Assembly: GCF_014199935.1 (NCBI RefSeq)
Contig: NZ_JACHOP010000009.1
Coordinates: 1-64,000 of the forward strand
Source: Methylorubrum rhodinum
Lineage (GTDB): Bacteria; Pseudomonadota; Alphaproteobacteria; Rhizobiales; Beijerinckiaceae
DNA length: 64,000 bases
Reading direction: 5' to 3'
Under the pieces are notes generated by a model. It did not search any database. It saw only the letters and a list, made by a program, of their open reading frames with translations, and was not told the origin of the DNA. Every line of letters begins with the position of its first letter. Positions within the stretch are counted from its first letter, which is position 1. The translations under genes were made by a program, and so were the position numbers. Shown piece after piece: positions 48,664 to 57,857 of the stretch.

Positions 48664-48733
48664 CTCGAACCCGCATGGCCGTGGGGCCGCAAGATTTTAA
48701 GTCTCGTGCGTCTACCGGTTCCGCCACGTCCGC
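48647..48733 (-). tRNA. tRNA-Leu (UAA)
   Basis: On the minus strand the sequence forms a complete class II tRNA: the acceptor GCGGACG pairs with CGTCCGC, there is a D-arm (GGCGGAACCGGTAGACGC region), the anticodon stem CGAGA/TCTTG carries loop CTTAAAA (anticodon TAA), a long variable arm follows, and the T-arm GCGGGTTCGAGTCCCGC is present. CCA is encoded. It reads the rare codon UUA in a high-GC genome. Its 3' end is the integration site of the arsenic island. Confidence 0.95.
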
Positions 48734-48767
48734 GTGTCGCCAGCGGTAGCGGGGCGAGCGGGGCAGA

Positions 48768-49958
48768 TCAAGCCGCGGGCGGGGTCCAGCCGTAGAGCCA
48801 GCCGTAGCGCGCGGCCATGCCCTCGGGGCCGAGGCGCGCCATCACCGCGTCGCGGGCGAGGCCGACGAGGCGGCCGGCGTGGTAGACGCGGCCGTTGCCC
48901 CGCGCCGCCCGCTGCACCGCCGCGACGCGGTTCGCACGGAGGCCGGCGTAGGCGGACAGCGCAACCGGCACGTCCGGATGCGCGGCGAGCTGCGCGGCCA
49001 GCACCGCCGCGTCCTCGATGGCGAGCGCGGCGCCTTGCGCCAGGAACGGCAGGACCGGGTGGGCGGCGTCGCCCAGGAGCGCGATCCGCCCCCGCGCCAT
49101 CGGCCGGGCGGCGGGGCGATCGACCAGCGACCACACCACCCAGGCATCCGGCGTGCCCAGCAGCTCGGCGAGCGGCGCGGCGGCGTCGGGGAAGTGGTCG
49201 CGCAGAGCCGCCGGGTCGCCGATGCGGCCCCAATCCTCGTCGCCGTCCCGCTCGGGGGCGATGGCGACGACGTTGAGGCGTTTTCCCCCGCCGACCGGAT
49301 AATGCACCACGTGCCGCCCGGCCCCGAGCCAGAGCCCGGTTTCGTCGCCCTGGAAGGCGTCGGGCGCCGCCTCGCGCGGGATCAGGGCGCGCCACGCCGC
49401 CTGCCGGTGCAGCCGCAGCGGCCGCGCGTCGAAGCGGGCCCGCAGTTTCGAGCGCACCCCGTCGGCCCCGACGACGAGGTCGGCCCGCAGGCGCTCGCTC
49501 CGGCCCCCGTCGATGCCGGAGACGGTGAGATCGATCCCGTCCGCTGTTTCCGTCAGATCGGTGATCTCGCGCCCGACGCCGAGCCGGATGCCGGGGCGCC
49601 CGCGCACGGCGTCGAGCAGCAGCGTCTGCAGGTCGGCCCGGTGGATGACGTAGTAGGGCGCGCCGTGCCGCTGGCGGATCGAGGCGCCCAGCCGAATGCC
49701 GCCGATGGTCCGGCCGGTACTGAGCGCCCGCACCCGCACGCCGGGGGGCTCGTCGGCGGCCCGGCGCAGGGCCGCGCCGAGGCCGAGCCCGATCAGCACC
49801 GCGCTGGCGTTCGGCGAGAGCTGGAGCCCCGCCCCCACCTCGGAAAAGCCGGTGCGCCGCTCGATCAGCGTCACGGCGTGTCCCGCGCCCGCGAGCGCCA
49901 GCGCCGCGGTGAGCCCGCCGATGCCGGCGCCGACGATCGTGACGGAAAGGCCGCCCAC
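48768..49958 (-). CDS. FAD-dependent monooxygenase (salicylate hydroxylase-like)
   Basis: 396 residues of class A flavoprotein monooxygenases. The dinucleotide site GAGIGGLTAALALAGAGHAVTLIER lies near residues 10-34, the second NAD(P)H/FAD motif is GADGVRSKLR, and the third, binding the FAD ribityl chain, is LLGDAAHPVLPFLAQGAALAIEDA. Substrates in this family include salicylate, 6-hydroxynicotinate and ubiquinone precursors; the active-site residues do not tell which applies. It is followed by a small zinc-finger gene on the same strand 7 bp upstream, so the two may be cotranscribed. It is cytoplasmic, with no signal. Confidence 0.85.
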   Translation of the reverse strand: MGGLSVTIVGAGIGGLTAALALAGAGHAVTLIERRTGFSEVGAGLQLSPNASAVLIGLGLGAALRRAADEPPGVRVRALSTGRTIGGIRLGASIRQRHGAPYYVIHRADLQTLLLDAVRGRPGIRLGVGREITDLTETADGIDLTVSGIDGGRSERLRADLVVGADGVRSKLRARFDARPLRLHRQAAWRALIPREAAPDAFQGDETGLWLGAGRHVVHYPVGGGKRLNVVAIAPERDGDEDWGRIGDPAALRDHFPDAAAPLAELLGTPDAWVVWSLVDRPAARPMARGRIALLGDAAHPVLPFLAQGAALAIEDAAVLAAQLAAHPDVPVALSAYAGLRANRVAAVQRAARGNGRVYHAGRLVGLARDAVMARLGPEGMAARYGWLYGWTPPAA

Positions 49959-49965
49959 GGGCCGG

Positions 49966-50238
49966 TCAGGCGGCCTGCGTGCCCCGGCCGACGCCGTCCG
50001 CCGCCTCGGTCCAGACGCAACTAGCCGGCTCGGCCGCGCCGGGCTTCAGCCGGGCGTCGAAGCGGAACAGCGTCGAGCAGTACTGGCAGATGATCTCGGT
50101 GTCGGCGCCCATGTCGAGGAAGACGTGCGGATGGTCGAACGGCGGCAGCGCGCCGATGCACATGAACTCCTTCGAACCCACCGCGACCACCCGCAGGCCG
50201 GGCTGGTTGTGGAAGTGCGGAACGCCCTTGTCGGCCAT
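49966..50238 (-). CDS. zf-CHCC zinc-finger protein (NDUFS6-like)
   Basis: 90 residues from ATG 50238. It contains the zinc site C-x(n)-H-x(n)-C-x2-C: Cys in SKEFMCIGA, His in FDHPHVFLDMG, and CQYC in IICQYCSTLFRF. The family contains the mitochondrial complex I accessory subunit NDUFS6, and small bacterial homologues occur widely in alphaproteobacteria; the bacterial role is not firmly known. The Pro/Ala-rich C-terminus is not conserved. It lies directly upstream of the monooxygenase gene on the same strand. Confidence 0.85.
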   Translation of the reverse strand: MADKGVPHFHNQPGLRVVAVGSKEFMCIGALPPFDHPHVFLDMGADTEIICQYCSTLFRFDARLKPGAAEPASCVWTEAADGVGRGTQAA

Positions 50239-50464
50239 CTCAGGTCCCTGCTCTCGCCCCGTCCCTCGCCTCTCGGGACGGTCGGGTGCCCGGTCTAACC
50301 CGCGCGCGCGCCGACGGCTAGCGCGTCCGGCCCTCGCCGCGGGACGCGCCGACGCTGTCGAGCACGCCGTCGAGCCGCAATGGTTCGGGAGCGCCGTGCG
50401 TGCGAGAGGGCCGGCGTCGGATAGGGCGGGGCGCCGACGATCCGGGCGCGCGGCGCGGGGGCTG

Positions 50465-51376
50465 CTACGGCACACGGATGCGGGGCCCCGGCGCCTCCCG
50501 CGCCGGCGCGAACCTCTCTTCGAAGGCCGCCTCGAACGCCCCTCCTTGCCCACTCCCTCGCCCGGCCCCGTCCCCGGCGTCGTCCCCGGCCCCTCGCACC
50601 ACCTCCCCCACGGCCGCTGGCGCCGCCGGCTCGGGTCCGGCGATCCCCTCGCCCCACGGATCGCCCTTTTCCACGCGGCCGTGAGCCCGCTCCTGCGCCG
50701 CGTCCTCCGCTTCGGCCTGCGCCGCGAACATCTCGTAGCGCCGGGCGATGTCGGCGCGGATCGCCACGAGGTCGAGCGGCGCGGCGCCGGGCGCGGCGCC
50801 GTCCTCGGAGGACGCCTCGGAGGGCGGCTCGATCTCGTCCAGGAGCTTTTTCAGGCCGACGAGGTTGCGCAGCATCTTGGCGGTGTCGAGCCGGCCCGCC
50901 CGCTCCAGCCGGATCAGAACATCCTGGCGCCCGCGGGCGGTGAGCAGGGCGTCGAGTTCGCCGATCTGCCGGGCGACGTGGACGCGCAACGCCGCCCGCA
51001 AGCCCCCCTCGCGCTGCGCCCGCCCGAGCGCGGTCTGCGGCGCGACCGTCTCCGACAGGCCGCAGGCGCGAAACAGGGACTCGGCCCGGTCGCGCCGCGC
51101 GCCCAACGCCTCGGCGAGGTCGCCCGGATCGACGCCGGGCACCCGCGCCACCCGCGCGAGCGCGGCGACCCGCGCGTTCGACCATTTCTGGGGCCGATGC
51201 GCTTCGCGCGCCCGCAGCACCGCCGGCCGCCAGTTCTGCACGAGGTTCCACCGGCACACGGTGGAATAGGGCACGCCGGTGCGCGCCGCGATCTCCTGCG
51301 GGGTCAGATCGCTGCCGCGCATAAGATCGGCCACGTCGCGGCGCTGGGCCGGACCATGACGGGGAGCCCAGGCCAT
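50465..51376 (-). CDS. Helix-turn-helix protein of unknown role
   Basis: 303 residues. The N-terminal part (about residues 18-50: DLMRGSDLTPQEIAARTGVPYSTVCRWNLVQNW) is a helix-turn-helix like those at the start of transposase- or terminase-related proteins. A second helical region (60-180) may be a further DNA-binding or dimerisation part (RVARVPGVDPGDLAEALGARRDRAESLFRACGL), and the last 100 residues are acidic and disordered. I do not recognise a defined family. The gene borders the AT-rich NACHT insert, but its own base composition is normal for the chromosome. Confidence 0.65.
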   Translation of the reverse strand: MAWAPRHGPAQRRDVADLMRGSDLTPQEIAARTGVPYSTVCRWNLVQNWRPAVLRAREAHRPQKWSNARVAALARVARVPGVDPGDLAEALGARRDRAESLFRACGLSETVAPQTALGRAQREGGLRAALRVHVARQIGELDALLTARGRQDVLIRLERAGRLDTAKMLRNLVGLKKLLDEIEPPSEASSEDGAAPGAAPLDLVAIRADIARRYEMFAAQAEAEDAAQERAHGRVEKGDPWGEGIAGPEPAAPAAVGEVVRGAGDDAGDGAGRGSGQGGAFEAAFEERFAPAREAPGPRIRVP

Positions 51377-51558
51377 CTTTTTTGGCCCTCTTCGGAGTTT
51401 GGATTTTTGGGATGGTGTTGAGTTTAGGCGGAGGAGCGGCGCAATGTCAAGGATATTTTCCTATCCCGTATACTTTCGATACAGATCGTTTTCCTACCGA
51501 CTTTGTAAGATCGCTGGGAAGTCACGAGTTGGCGTCACAGTGTACGGCGCCTAATCTC

Positions 51559-51597
51559 AGGTTCTCGGCGCCAGCTTAAGGCCGGCGCCGAGAACCT
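51559..51597. terminator. Terminator hairpin downstream of the NACHT operon
   Basis: A perfect 14-bp stem (AGGTTCTCGGCGCC and complement, 51559-51572 and 51584-51597) with an 11-base loop lies 35 bp beyond the stop of the minus-strand NACHT gene. There is no long T-run, but position and strength suggest termination. Confidence 0.6.
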
Positions 51598-51632
51598 GCT
51601 ATCTAGATTTCAACAGAGACAATGCCTCTAGG

Positions 51633-53903
51633 TTAGTTAGCTGGCCACTCGGATTTCAAATCGTCCCAAAAATTCTGAACTTGCTCTGGCACTTTTCCAC
51701 TTTGAATTTGCCCCATAACAACCACCTCCGAAGGAACAGTTAGTCGGAGATGCGGCCTAGGTGCACCAGATTGAGCCGAAACTCTTTCCTGAACGACCAG
51801 ACCGGACGATATCAAAATACCCATTAGCTTATCCCAATTTTCGTCCTGTGTTATGTTTCTATTTACATCATCAGTCGGCCAAAATACGTTCGATCTATCA
51901 AACTTTCTAAACAGTTTTTCAACTAAAGCCAATATGTTATCGTCAATTCTTATCGGTTCAGCATCGTTGATACCGGGAAACGAGCATTGCGACAGAACCT
52001 TCCTTACTTCGCTCAGCCTGAAGATAGGTCGAATGCGCCCTTCCTGACGTACCCGCAGTCCAAACACGTTAGAGTCTAGAGAAACTCCATTTATGTCTAG
52101 CGAAGTATAACTTGGATTTACAGTGATGTCTTGCAATATAAGATCTTTGCCTACACAGTTTTTTATTTCGCACTTGGATAAATCAGATCGCCTAAACTCA
52201 ACATCCAAAAAACTCGAATTCACTATGGCAACTTGTGGAAATACGATCCCAGCAAAAACGATTCCACTGAATCGAAGGCCTTCATATTCATTACATTGTT
52301 CGTCAACTCCATCTTCTCGTATAAACTCGGCAATCAAAGCACCGGCGTTCTCCCTAAGATGTAAAGGACGTATACTGCCTCGTCTAGCCACGCCATTGCA
52401 CTCGTTGACAATATCAGCTGCTGCTCTACCGGTCGCCACCAGCCTCCGTGCGGCAGAAGATGCTACTCCATCAGGTAGCGTCGCTCGAACAAGTGTCCGA
52501 AACAGTTCGTCCGAATTTGAAATTGCCAATGCAGCAATACTTTCACCAAGAAAGTATGAAAAAAATAATTGATGCTCAAACTCGACACCATCCCGGTGGG
52601 TACTATTCGTGAAGAACGCCATGGTGCTAGCCCGCTCCTGCAAGATTCGCGACACATCCGGGCCAATTTTATTTGCATCGAAAGCAAGATCTGCTATTTC
52701 TTTGATTGTTTCTCGGTCGAGGGACCGAACCTCTCCCGCCCACATTTCTTCACTTACCAACTGCAAAAATTGGCGAATCTGGTCGACTGAAAGCAGAGAC
52801 TTCCCGTGCTTATCCAATAATTTTTCCGACCGCTCTCTTTCAATAAACCCTCCCACGAGCTGCTCGAGGAGATCATCTTCATTTATGCTTACACCACTCA
52901 AGAGGAGTGCCGCAGCAGCAGACAAAAAGAACGGTTTTGTTTTAAGCATTGCATTTTTGTCAGCAGAAAAAATCCTAACCATCGCCGACTTGAATGGTTC
53001 AAGCTTTAATTGAGGATTAGGTTCTTGGTGAAAACGTTTATCTAAAAAGTCATCCAATTCTTCATCCTGCCATGGCTGGATATCGATCTGACTAATCGTT
53101 ATTCCACCTAACCCGGATGATGGCCTGTTTGCTCTTGAAAGAAATTCCTGTTGGAAGTATGTACTTCTTGCCGATGCTATAAGGCATCCCTGCCCATGCA
53201 GCTCTGCGAGGAAACGACGTAGTGAGCTGAACGAATCCTCGTAACCCATCACGCCGAGCAGTTCGTCAAATCCATCAATGATGGGCACTATAATGTTGTT
53301 ACGAGTTAATGTCGGCACAACGTGATATGTAAGGTTTGAAGCACGAAGATCTTGTATTTCTGTCGCAAGCGCCTCATCAAGTTTTGCAAGTGCACGCCCT
53401 TGCGCATTTACATACAAGTACAAGAAATTCGCATCTCCCTTTATGTACTTGTCTGCCTGATCGAAAACGAGTTGCTTAAGAACCTCAGTCTTGCCAGCGC
53501 CAGCATCAGCGTTTACGAATAGTACGTTTGTTGACCCCTGTTCTTGATTAATAACTTCATCACTTAGCAACCGAATTGCAGACCGAGAATTGTCTACGGA
53601 CTCCGGATTCTTAGCCTTTGTATCGACAAAGAAAGACTCTTCGTGCATTTGCAATATCATGCCCGCAATACCAAGCATATCGCTCATCGATGGCGACGCA
53701 AGGAACGATGAATAGCTCATAGATACCGATTCAAATGTAACATTTATTTTTTCTTCAACAATTCTAAACGACGCAGTGAGCTTCTTATTTCTTGCTACCC
53801 AAGTAACTATGAATTCGTCGCCATTTTCCAAACAATCGAGCTTCGTGTTCGAATTTGCAAAAGGCACAAGGTCTTTTCGTATTTTATCTTTCCAGTCGCT
53901 CAT
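51633..53903 (-). CDS. NACHT-type STAND NTPase, candidate antiphage protein
   Basis: 756 residues. Walker A is NADAGAGKT (131-139), and Walker B with the NACHT-typical acidic pair is VPIIDGFDELL (D210, D213, E214); sensor 1 is LIASARSTYF, and the following helical part (WQDEELDDFLDKRF) matches the ARC domain of NACHT ATPases. Residues 1-110 are an unknown N-terminal domain. Residues 460-600 contain a degenerate pentapeptide-like run (VAIVNSSFLDVEFRRSDLSKCEIKNC), probably the sensor. The gene is AT-rich, unlike its neighbours, and starts 7 bp after the NYN nuclease gene. NACHT proteins of bacteria are known phage-defence components; no membrane helix or nuclease domain of its own is visible. 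Confidence 0.8.
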   Translation of the reverse strand: MSDWKDKIRKDLVPFANSNTKLDCLENGDEFIVTWVARNKKLTASFRIVEEKINVTFESVSMSYSSFLASPSMSDMLGIAGMILQMHEESFFVDTKAKNPESVDNSRSAIRLLSDEVINQEQGSTNVLFVNADAGAGKTEVLKQLVFDQADKYIKGDANFLYLYVNAQGRALAKLDEALATEIQDLRASNLTYHVVPTLTRNNIIVPIIDGFDELLGVMGYEDSFSSLRRFLAELHGQGCLIASARSTYFQQEFLSRANRPSSGLGGITISQIDIQPWQDEELDDFLDKRFHQEPNPQLKLEPFKSAMVRIFSADKNAMLKTKPFFLSAAAALLLSGVSINEDDLLEQLVGGFIERERSEKLLDKHGKSLLSVDQIRQFLQLVSEEMWAGEVRSLDRETIKEIADLAFDANKIGPDVSRILQERASTMAFFTNSTHRDGVEFEHQLFFSYFLGESIAALAISNSDELFRTLVRATLPDGVASSAARRLVATGRAAADIVNECNGVARRGSIRPLHLRENAGALIAEFIREDGVDEQCNEYEGLRFSGIVFAGIVFPQVAIVNSSFLDVEFRRSDLSKCEIKNCVGKDLILQDITVNPSYTSLDINGVSLDSNVFGLRVRQEGRIRPIFRLSEVRKVLSQCSFPGINDAEPIRIDDNILALVEKLFRKFDRSNVFWPTDDVNRNITQDENWDKLMGILISSGLVVQERVSAQSGAPRPHLRLTVPSEVVVMGQIQSGKVPEQVQNFWDDLKSEWPAN

Positions 53904-53910
53904 GACATCC

Positions 53911-54477
53911 TCACAACTCAGCGGTGACTACACGACAAACTTTATAATGATGATCATTTAGAGGTTCGGCTTTCTTTCTTTTGGGCCGGAGAACGATCAA
54001 TGGGCTTTTGGACGATCTTAGGCAAGAGCCTGTGATTACTCCCGGAACAAAATCGTCGTCATCCGAAACCAATACGAGTGAAATTTCCTCGTCATTAGAT
54101 AGGTGAATTAAGTCAGCTGTGATCATGCCATCGACCATCTTCTGCCCTCCATCGCGATATGTTCCGACCAAAGACAAATCAGTCTGTGCAATCAATTCTC
54201 TCGCTAATCGGCATTTCGCGCGAACTGATCCGTGTCGCCGATTGAACCTTCCCATTTCGCTCAGGAGCCAGACGCACTGTTGCGATGACTGGCCATCTCT
54301 TAGAGACCATCCGCCGTAAAGCCGAAAATTAACTTCCTCTACGTCGGGCACTAATGCCTGTATCTTAAAAACAAGGTGTGGTATCATTTCAGAAAGATTG
54401 GTGATTACATCGGTAATACTGCGTTCTTTCACGCTCATTATATTGTCATAATCTATGAGCGCGGTTGTCCGTTTCAT
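53911..54477 (-). CDS. NYN-domain (PIN-like, LabA-type) RNase
   Basis: 188 residues from ATG 54477, preceded by AGGGG; an upstream start at 54537 would add residues without features. The NYN/PIN-like core is complete: D9 and D11 in TALIDYDNI, an acidic pair in KMVDGMITADLIHL, and the aspartate cluster in LVSDDDDFVPGV. NYN proteins are metal-dependent RNases. The C-terminal tail is basic (LRPKRKKAEP). It is the first gene of a two-gene operon with the NACHT ATPase in an AT-rich island, where it is the likely effector, held inactive or recruited by the ATPase. Confidence 0.82.
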   Translation of the reverse strand: MKRTTALIDYDNIMSVKERSITDVITNLSEMIPHLVFKIQALVPDVEEVNFRLYGGWSLRDGQSSQQCVWLLSEMGRFNRRHGSVRAKCRLARELIAQTDLSLVGTYRDGGQKMVDGMITADLIHLSNDEEISLVLVSDDDDFVPGVITGSCLRSSKSPLIVLRPKRKKAEPLNDHHYKVCRVVTAEL

Positions 54478-54813
54478 GGTTACCCCTATCGCCGGCAACG
54501 CGGCGCCTTTGTGTTCCGGCGTAGTCAGCGGGCGCATTTTTCACGGGATTGTCTCCTCGCACAATTGTCTTTTGCTGGGGTGCAGAGCGGCTTCAGCGTT
54601 TGAGAGGCTGGTGAACTGAATATTGTCTAGGTTGACACAACGTCGATGCCGAGGGCATCGCCGCGCCATAGAATTAATCTAGTGCTAGCCCTATCAAAAA
54701 GTATGCGTAAATCTCGCTTGCTTTTTGGTCTAATCCGACGAAACAGCTCTTGAAGTCGCCATAGCAGAATGGCTGAACGAGGGCCGAAGACAATACACCC
54801 TAGGTCATGGCTC
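54478..54813. other. AT-rich upstream region of the NYN-NACHT operon
   Basis: About 335 bp between the NYN start and the following minus-strand kinase gene. It is distinctly AT-rich up to about 54780 and should contain the NYN-NACHT promoter (reading leftwards). I see no att-like duplication at the borders of this insert and no tRNA. The right border falls close to 54780. Confidence 0.5.
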
Positions 54814-56577
54814 TCACACCACCCCCACCGCCTCCTCCGGAAACCGCATCAAAAACGTCGCCCCCGTCCCCGGCCCGTCGGAAAACGCTTCGGCCCGGCC
54901 GCCATGCAGTTCGGCGATGCGCTTGACGATGGAGAGGCCCAAGCCCGTCGAGCCCTCGCCGCCGGTGGGTTTGGCGGAGAGGCGTTGGAAGCGGCCGAAC
55001 AGGCGGGCGGCGTCCTCCGGGGAGAGGCCGGGGCCGTCGTCGGTGACGGCGATCACGGTCGCGCCGTCCTCGCGGCGCACCGACACCGCGATCGCGCCGC
55101 CGGGCTGCGAATACTTGATCGCGTTCGAGACGAGGTTGTCGAGCGCCTCGCGCAGGCGCTCGGCGTCGCCGCTCATCGTGAGGGCGTCGGGGAGCTGCGT
55201 CGTCAGGCTTTGCCCCTTTGCCTCGGCCAGCGGGCGGTTGGCCTCGCACACCTCGCGGGCCAGCCCCGCGAGGTCCACGGCCTCGCGCCGCAGGGTGATG
55301 TCGAGGGCGTCGTTCATCGCATCCGCCATCAGGCTGTCGATCATGCCGATCAGCCGGGTGGCGGAGGCGCGCACGTGCTCGACCTGGGTGTTCATCGCGG
55401 CCCGCGGCGACCGCTCCCCCGAATCGGGTTTTTCCTCGGGCTCCAGGCCGATCAGGTCGGCCAGCATCTCGGAGCGGCCCAGGATCACCGCCAGCGGGTT
55501 TTTGAGATCGTGGGCGATCGTTCCCAAAATCTCGGTCTTGAGGCTGTTGGCCCGGCGCAGGTCCGAGCGCTGCAGGGCGAGGCGCCGGTTCGCCCGGATC
55601 AGCTCGGCGGTGCGCTCCGTCACCCGCTGCTCCAGGGTGACGTTGGCCCGCTGCAATTGCTCGTAGAGAATCACGTTGTCGAAGGCGATCGACAGCCGCC
55701 CGGTCAGCAGCGTGATCAGCGCCCGGTCGGTGTCGGAGAGCGGGCGGTCGGCGTCGATCAGCGCGACGATCTCGCGGCCGCTCGCGGTCCGGACGTAGAG
55801 CGTGGAAAAGTGCTCGCCGAAATTGTGTTGACGCGCCGCGAAGGCGGCCTCGACCACGGGGCGAATTTTCGGGTCAAGTGATTCGGGGGTGGAGCCGTAG
55901 AGCCCCGATCCGGCCAGCACGCTGAACGCGCCCCCGGTCGCGTCTGCGTTGCCCTCGCGCAACACCAGGATTCCGGCGCATTCGGCGTTCAGCAGCGAGG
56001 CGACCTGCGTCAGCACCCCTTCGGCGAGGCGTTGCATCGACTTCTGATCGAGCAGCATCGGGGCCGCGTCGATGATGATCTCGAGCCCGCGCCGGGTCTC
56101 GTCCAGCCGCTTGAGCTGCTGGTAGGCCCGGAGTGCCGCGGTCAGGCTGGTGAACAGCCGGTCGGCGGTCAGCTCGGTCTTCGCCTTGTAGTCGTTGATG
56201 TCGTAATCGACGATCACCCGCCGCTCCGGCGCCTGCCCCGGCTGCCCGGTGCGCAGGATGATGCGCACCGTCTCGTCCTTCAGCTCGCGCCGGATGTAGT
56301 CGACGAGCCGCAGGCCCGCATCGTCCGTCTCCATCACCACGTCGAGCAGGACGATGGCGATATCCCTTCGTTCCGCCAACAGCTTACGGGCTTCCGTCGC
56401 GGAGTGGGCGGACAGGATCTCGAGGCCCCGCCCGTCGAGTTCGTAGCCCGAGAGCGCGTAGCGGGTGCCCTCGTGCACCGCCGGGTCGTCGTCGACGAGC
56501 GCGATGGTCCAGGTGCCGGCACGGGGACCCGAAGGCGGCGCCTCGTCGGGCATCAGTTCGAGCAGGTCGTCGTCCAT
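54814..56577 (-). CDS. Receiver-DUF3369-histidine kinase signalling protein
   Basis: 587 residues, cytoplasmic. An N-terminal receiver (about 22-150) has D79 in IVLLDVVMETDDAGL and lacks an output domain; DUF3369, a sensor domain (about 160-320) with EIIIDAAPMLLDQKSMQRLAEGVLTQVASLL, follows. A coiled linker leads to the HisKA region with H356 (GTIAHDLKNPLAVILGRSEML), and the ATPase domain has N, G1 and G2 boxes (NLVSNAIKYS, DDGPGLSPED, GSTGLGLSIVKRIAELHGG). The receiver probably tunes the kinase on phosphorylation by another system. It is divergent from the OmpR-type regulator gene, its likely partner. Confidence 0.9.
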   Translation of the reverse strand: MDDDLLELMPDEAPPSGPRAGTWTIALVDDDPAVHEGTRYALSGYELDGRGLEILSAHSATEARKLLAERRDIAIVLLDVVMETDDAGLRLVDYIRRELKDETVRIILRTGQPGQAPERRVIVDYDINDYKAKTELTADRLFTSLTAALRAYQQLKRLDETRRGLEIIIDAAPMLLDQKSMQRLAEGVLTQVASLLNAECAGILVLREGNADATGGAFSVLAGSGLYGSTPESLDPKIRPVVEAAFAARQHNFGEHFSTLYVRTASGREIVALIDADRPLSDTDRALITLLTGRLSIAFDNVILYEQLQRANVTLEQRVTERTAELIRANRRLALQRSDLRRANSLKTEILGTIAHDLKNPLAVILGRSEMLADLIGLEPEEKPDSGERSPRAAMNTQVEHVRASATRLIGMIDSLMADAMNDALDITLRREAVDLAGLAREVCEANRPLAEAKGQSLTTQLPDALTMSGDAERLREALDNLVSNAIKYSQPGGAIAVSVRREDGATVIAVTDDGPGLSPEDAARLFGRFQRLSAKPTGGEGSTGLGLSIVKRIAELHGGRAEAFSDGPGTGATFLMRFPEEAVGVV

Positions 56578-56958
56578 GGATCGCCCCTCGGCCGCGGAGA
56601 ATCGCCGGCCTTTCGCCGTTTCTCGGGCTATCGCGGCCCCCGCGCGGTTCGATACCGCACCGAGCGGGAGGTACAGCGATCAGCGGAAGAAATCTCGGCG
56701 AAAGGTGAGCTGGCTCTACCGGTTTCACGCGACCGAAAGCCGCCGATCACTTGGCGGCAGGACGGGTCGCCCGCCGGTGGAGCGATCTTCTGTGCGGGGG
56801 AGGCCTCGGCGCGTCGCCAAGCGGGGTGGCTTCGGGCATTGTGGCCGAAGAGTTGCAGCGCCGGACTCTCGGCCGGGCGCGCGAGACCGACATTCGATCG
56901 AGGAAAGCTTCACGCCGATGGCGCAGGTCGTCTCTCCGGCTCACGGAATCTTGCCACG
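56578..56958. other. Divergent promoter region of the kinase and OmpR-type regulator
   Basis: 381 bp with no gene. It should contain the promoters of the minus-strand kinase and the plus-strand regulator. It is GC-rich with several short open frames but no family-like translation and no evident operator palindrome. Confidence 0.45.
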
Positions 56959-57705
56959 ATGACCGGAACCTCCGGATCCGGCCCCCACGTCGTCGTGGTG
57001 GACGACGAGCCCGACGCCCGCGCCATGGTCGGCGACTACCTGCGCCTGCACGGCTTCGACGTGGCGCTCTGCGACGGCGGCCGCTCGCTGCGGGCGCATC
57101 TTCTGGCGCGCACGCCCGACCTGATCGTGCTCGACCTCAACATGCCGGAGGAGGACGGGCTGTCGATCGTGCGCGATCTGAAGGCGCGCAGCCGCATCCC
57201 GATCATCATGCTGACCGCGACCGCGAGCCCGATCGACCGGGTCGTGGGGCTCGAACTCGGCGCCGACGACTACTTGCCCAAGCCCTGCGAATTGCGCGAA
57301 CTCGTCGCCCGGGTGCGCTCGGTGCTGCGCCGGGCGCAGAGCGCGCCCGCCCCGGCAAAGCCGCAGGAGCAGCACGCTGCGGAGGCGCCCGCCCGCCGGG
57401 TGCGGTTCGGGACGAAGTGGCTCGAGCTCGATGCCATGCGCCTGCGCGACGACCAGGGCGTCGAGCAGCCACTGACCCGCTCCGAGTTCGATCTGCTCAA
57501 GGCCTTCGCCGACCATCCCAAGCGCGCGCTCTCCCGCGAGCGCCTGCTCGACCTCGCCGATGCCCGCGATCCCGACGCCTTCGACCGGGCGATCGACGTG
57601 CGAATCAACCGCATCCGCAAGAAGGTCGAGCCGGACCCGGCCCACCCGCGGTTCATCCGAACGGTGCGCGGCCTCGGCTACGTCTTCCGCCCCGAGGGGG
57701 ATTGA
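56959..57705 (+). CDS. OmpR-family response regulator
   Basis: 248 residues from ATG 56959. The receiver (about 10-125) has the acidic pair D15/D16, acceptor D59 in DLIVLDLNMP, the switch Thr in IIMLTATAS, and the lysine in DDYLPKPCE. A linker leads to the winged-helix trans_reg_C domain (about 150-245) with LTRSEFDLLKAFADHPKRALSRERLL and the recognition part FDRAIDVRINRIRKKVEPDPAHPRFIRTVRGLGYVF. It regulates transcription when phosphorylated. The divergent receiver-kinase at 54814 or the downstream kinase at 58481 could be the partner. Confidence 0.93.
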   Translation: MTGTSGSGPHVVVVDDEPDARAMVGDYLRLHGFDVALCDGGRSLRAHLLARTPDLIVLDLNMPEEDGLSIVRDLKARSRIPIIMLTATASPIDRVVGLELGADDYLPKPCELRELVARVRSVLRRAQSAPAPAKPQEQHAAEAPARRVRFGTKWLELDAMRLRDDQGVEQPLTRSEFDLLKAFADHPKRALSRERLLDLADARDPDAFDRAIDVRINRIRKKVEPDPAHPRFIRTVRGLGYVFRPEGD

Positions 57706-57857
57706 TCGCGCCAGCGCCCCAATTGTTTCGTCGGAGCCGGGGCGACGCAACAATCGACCTCCGATCCCGTGATCCTGTGACGGGCGACGCAAAATCCCGG
57801 ATACGCGGCCTTCCTAAAAGGTCCCTATCGACGACGGCCAAGCCGCGGGGGGATGTC

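Noticed and set aside
51382-51579. 65-codon plus-strand frame between the HTH gene and the NACHT operon
   Set aside because: No ribosome site, no family resemblance, and it overlaps the terminator hairpin.
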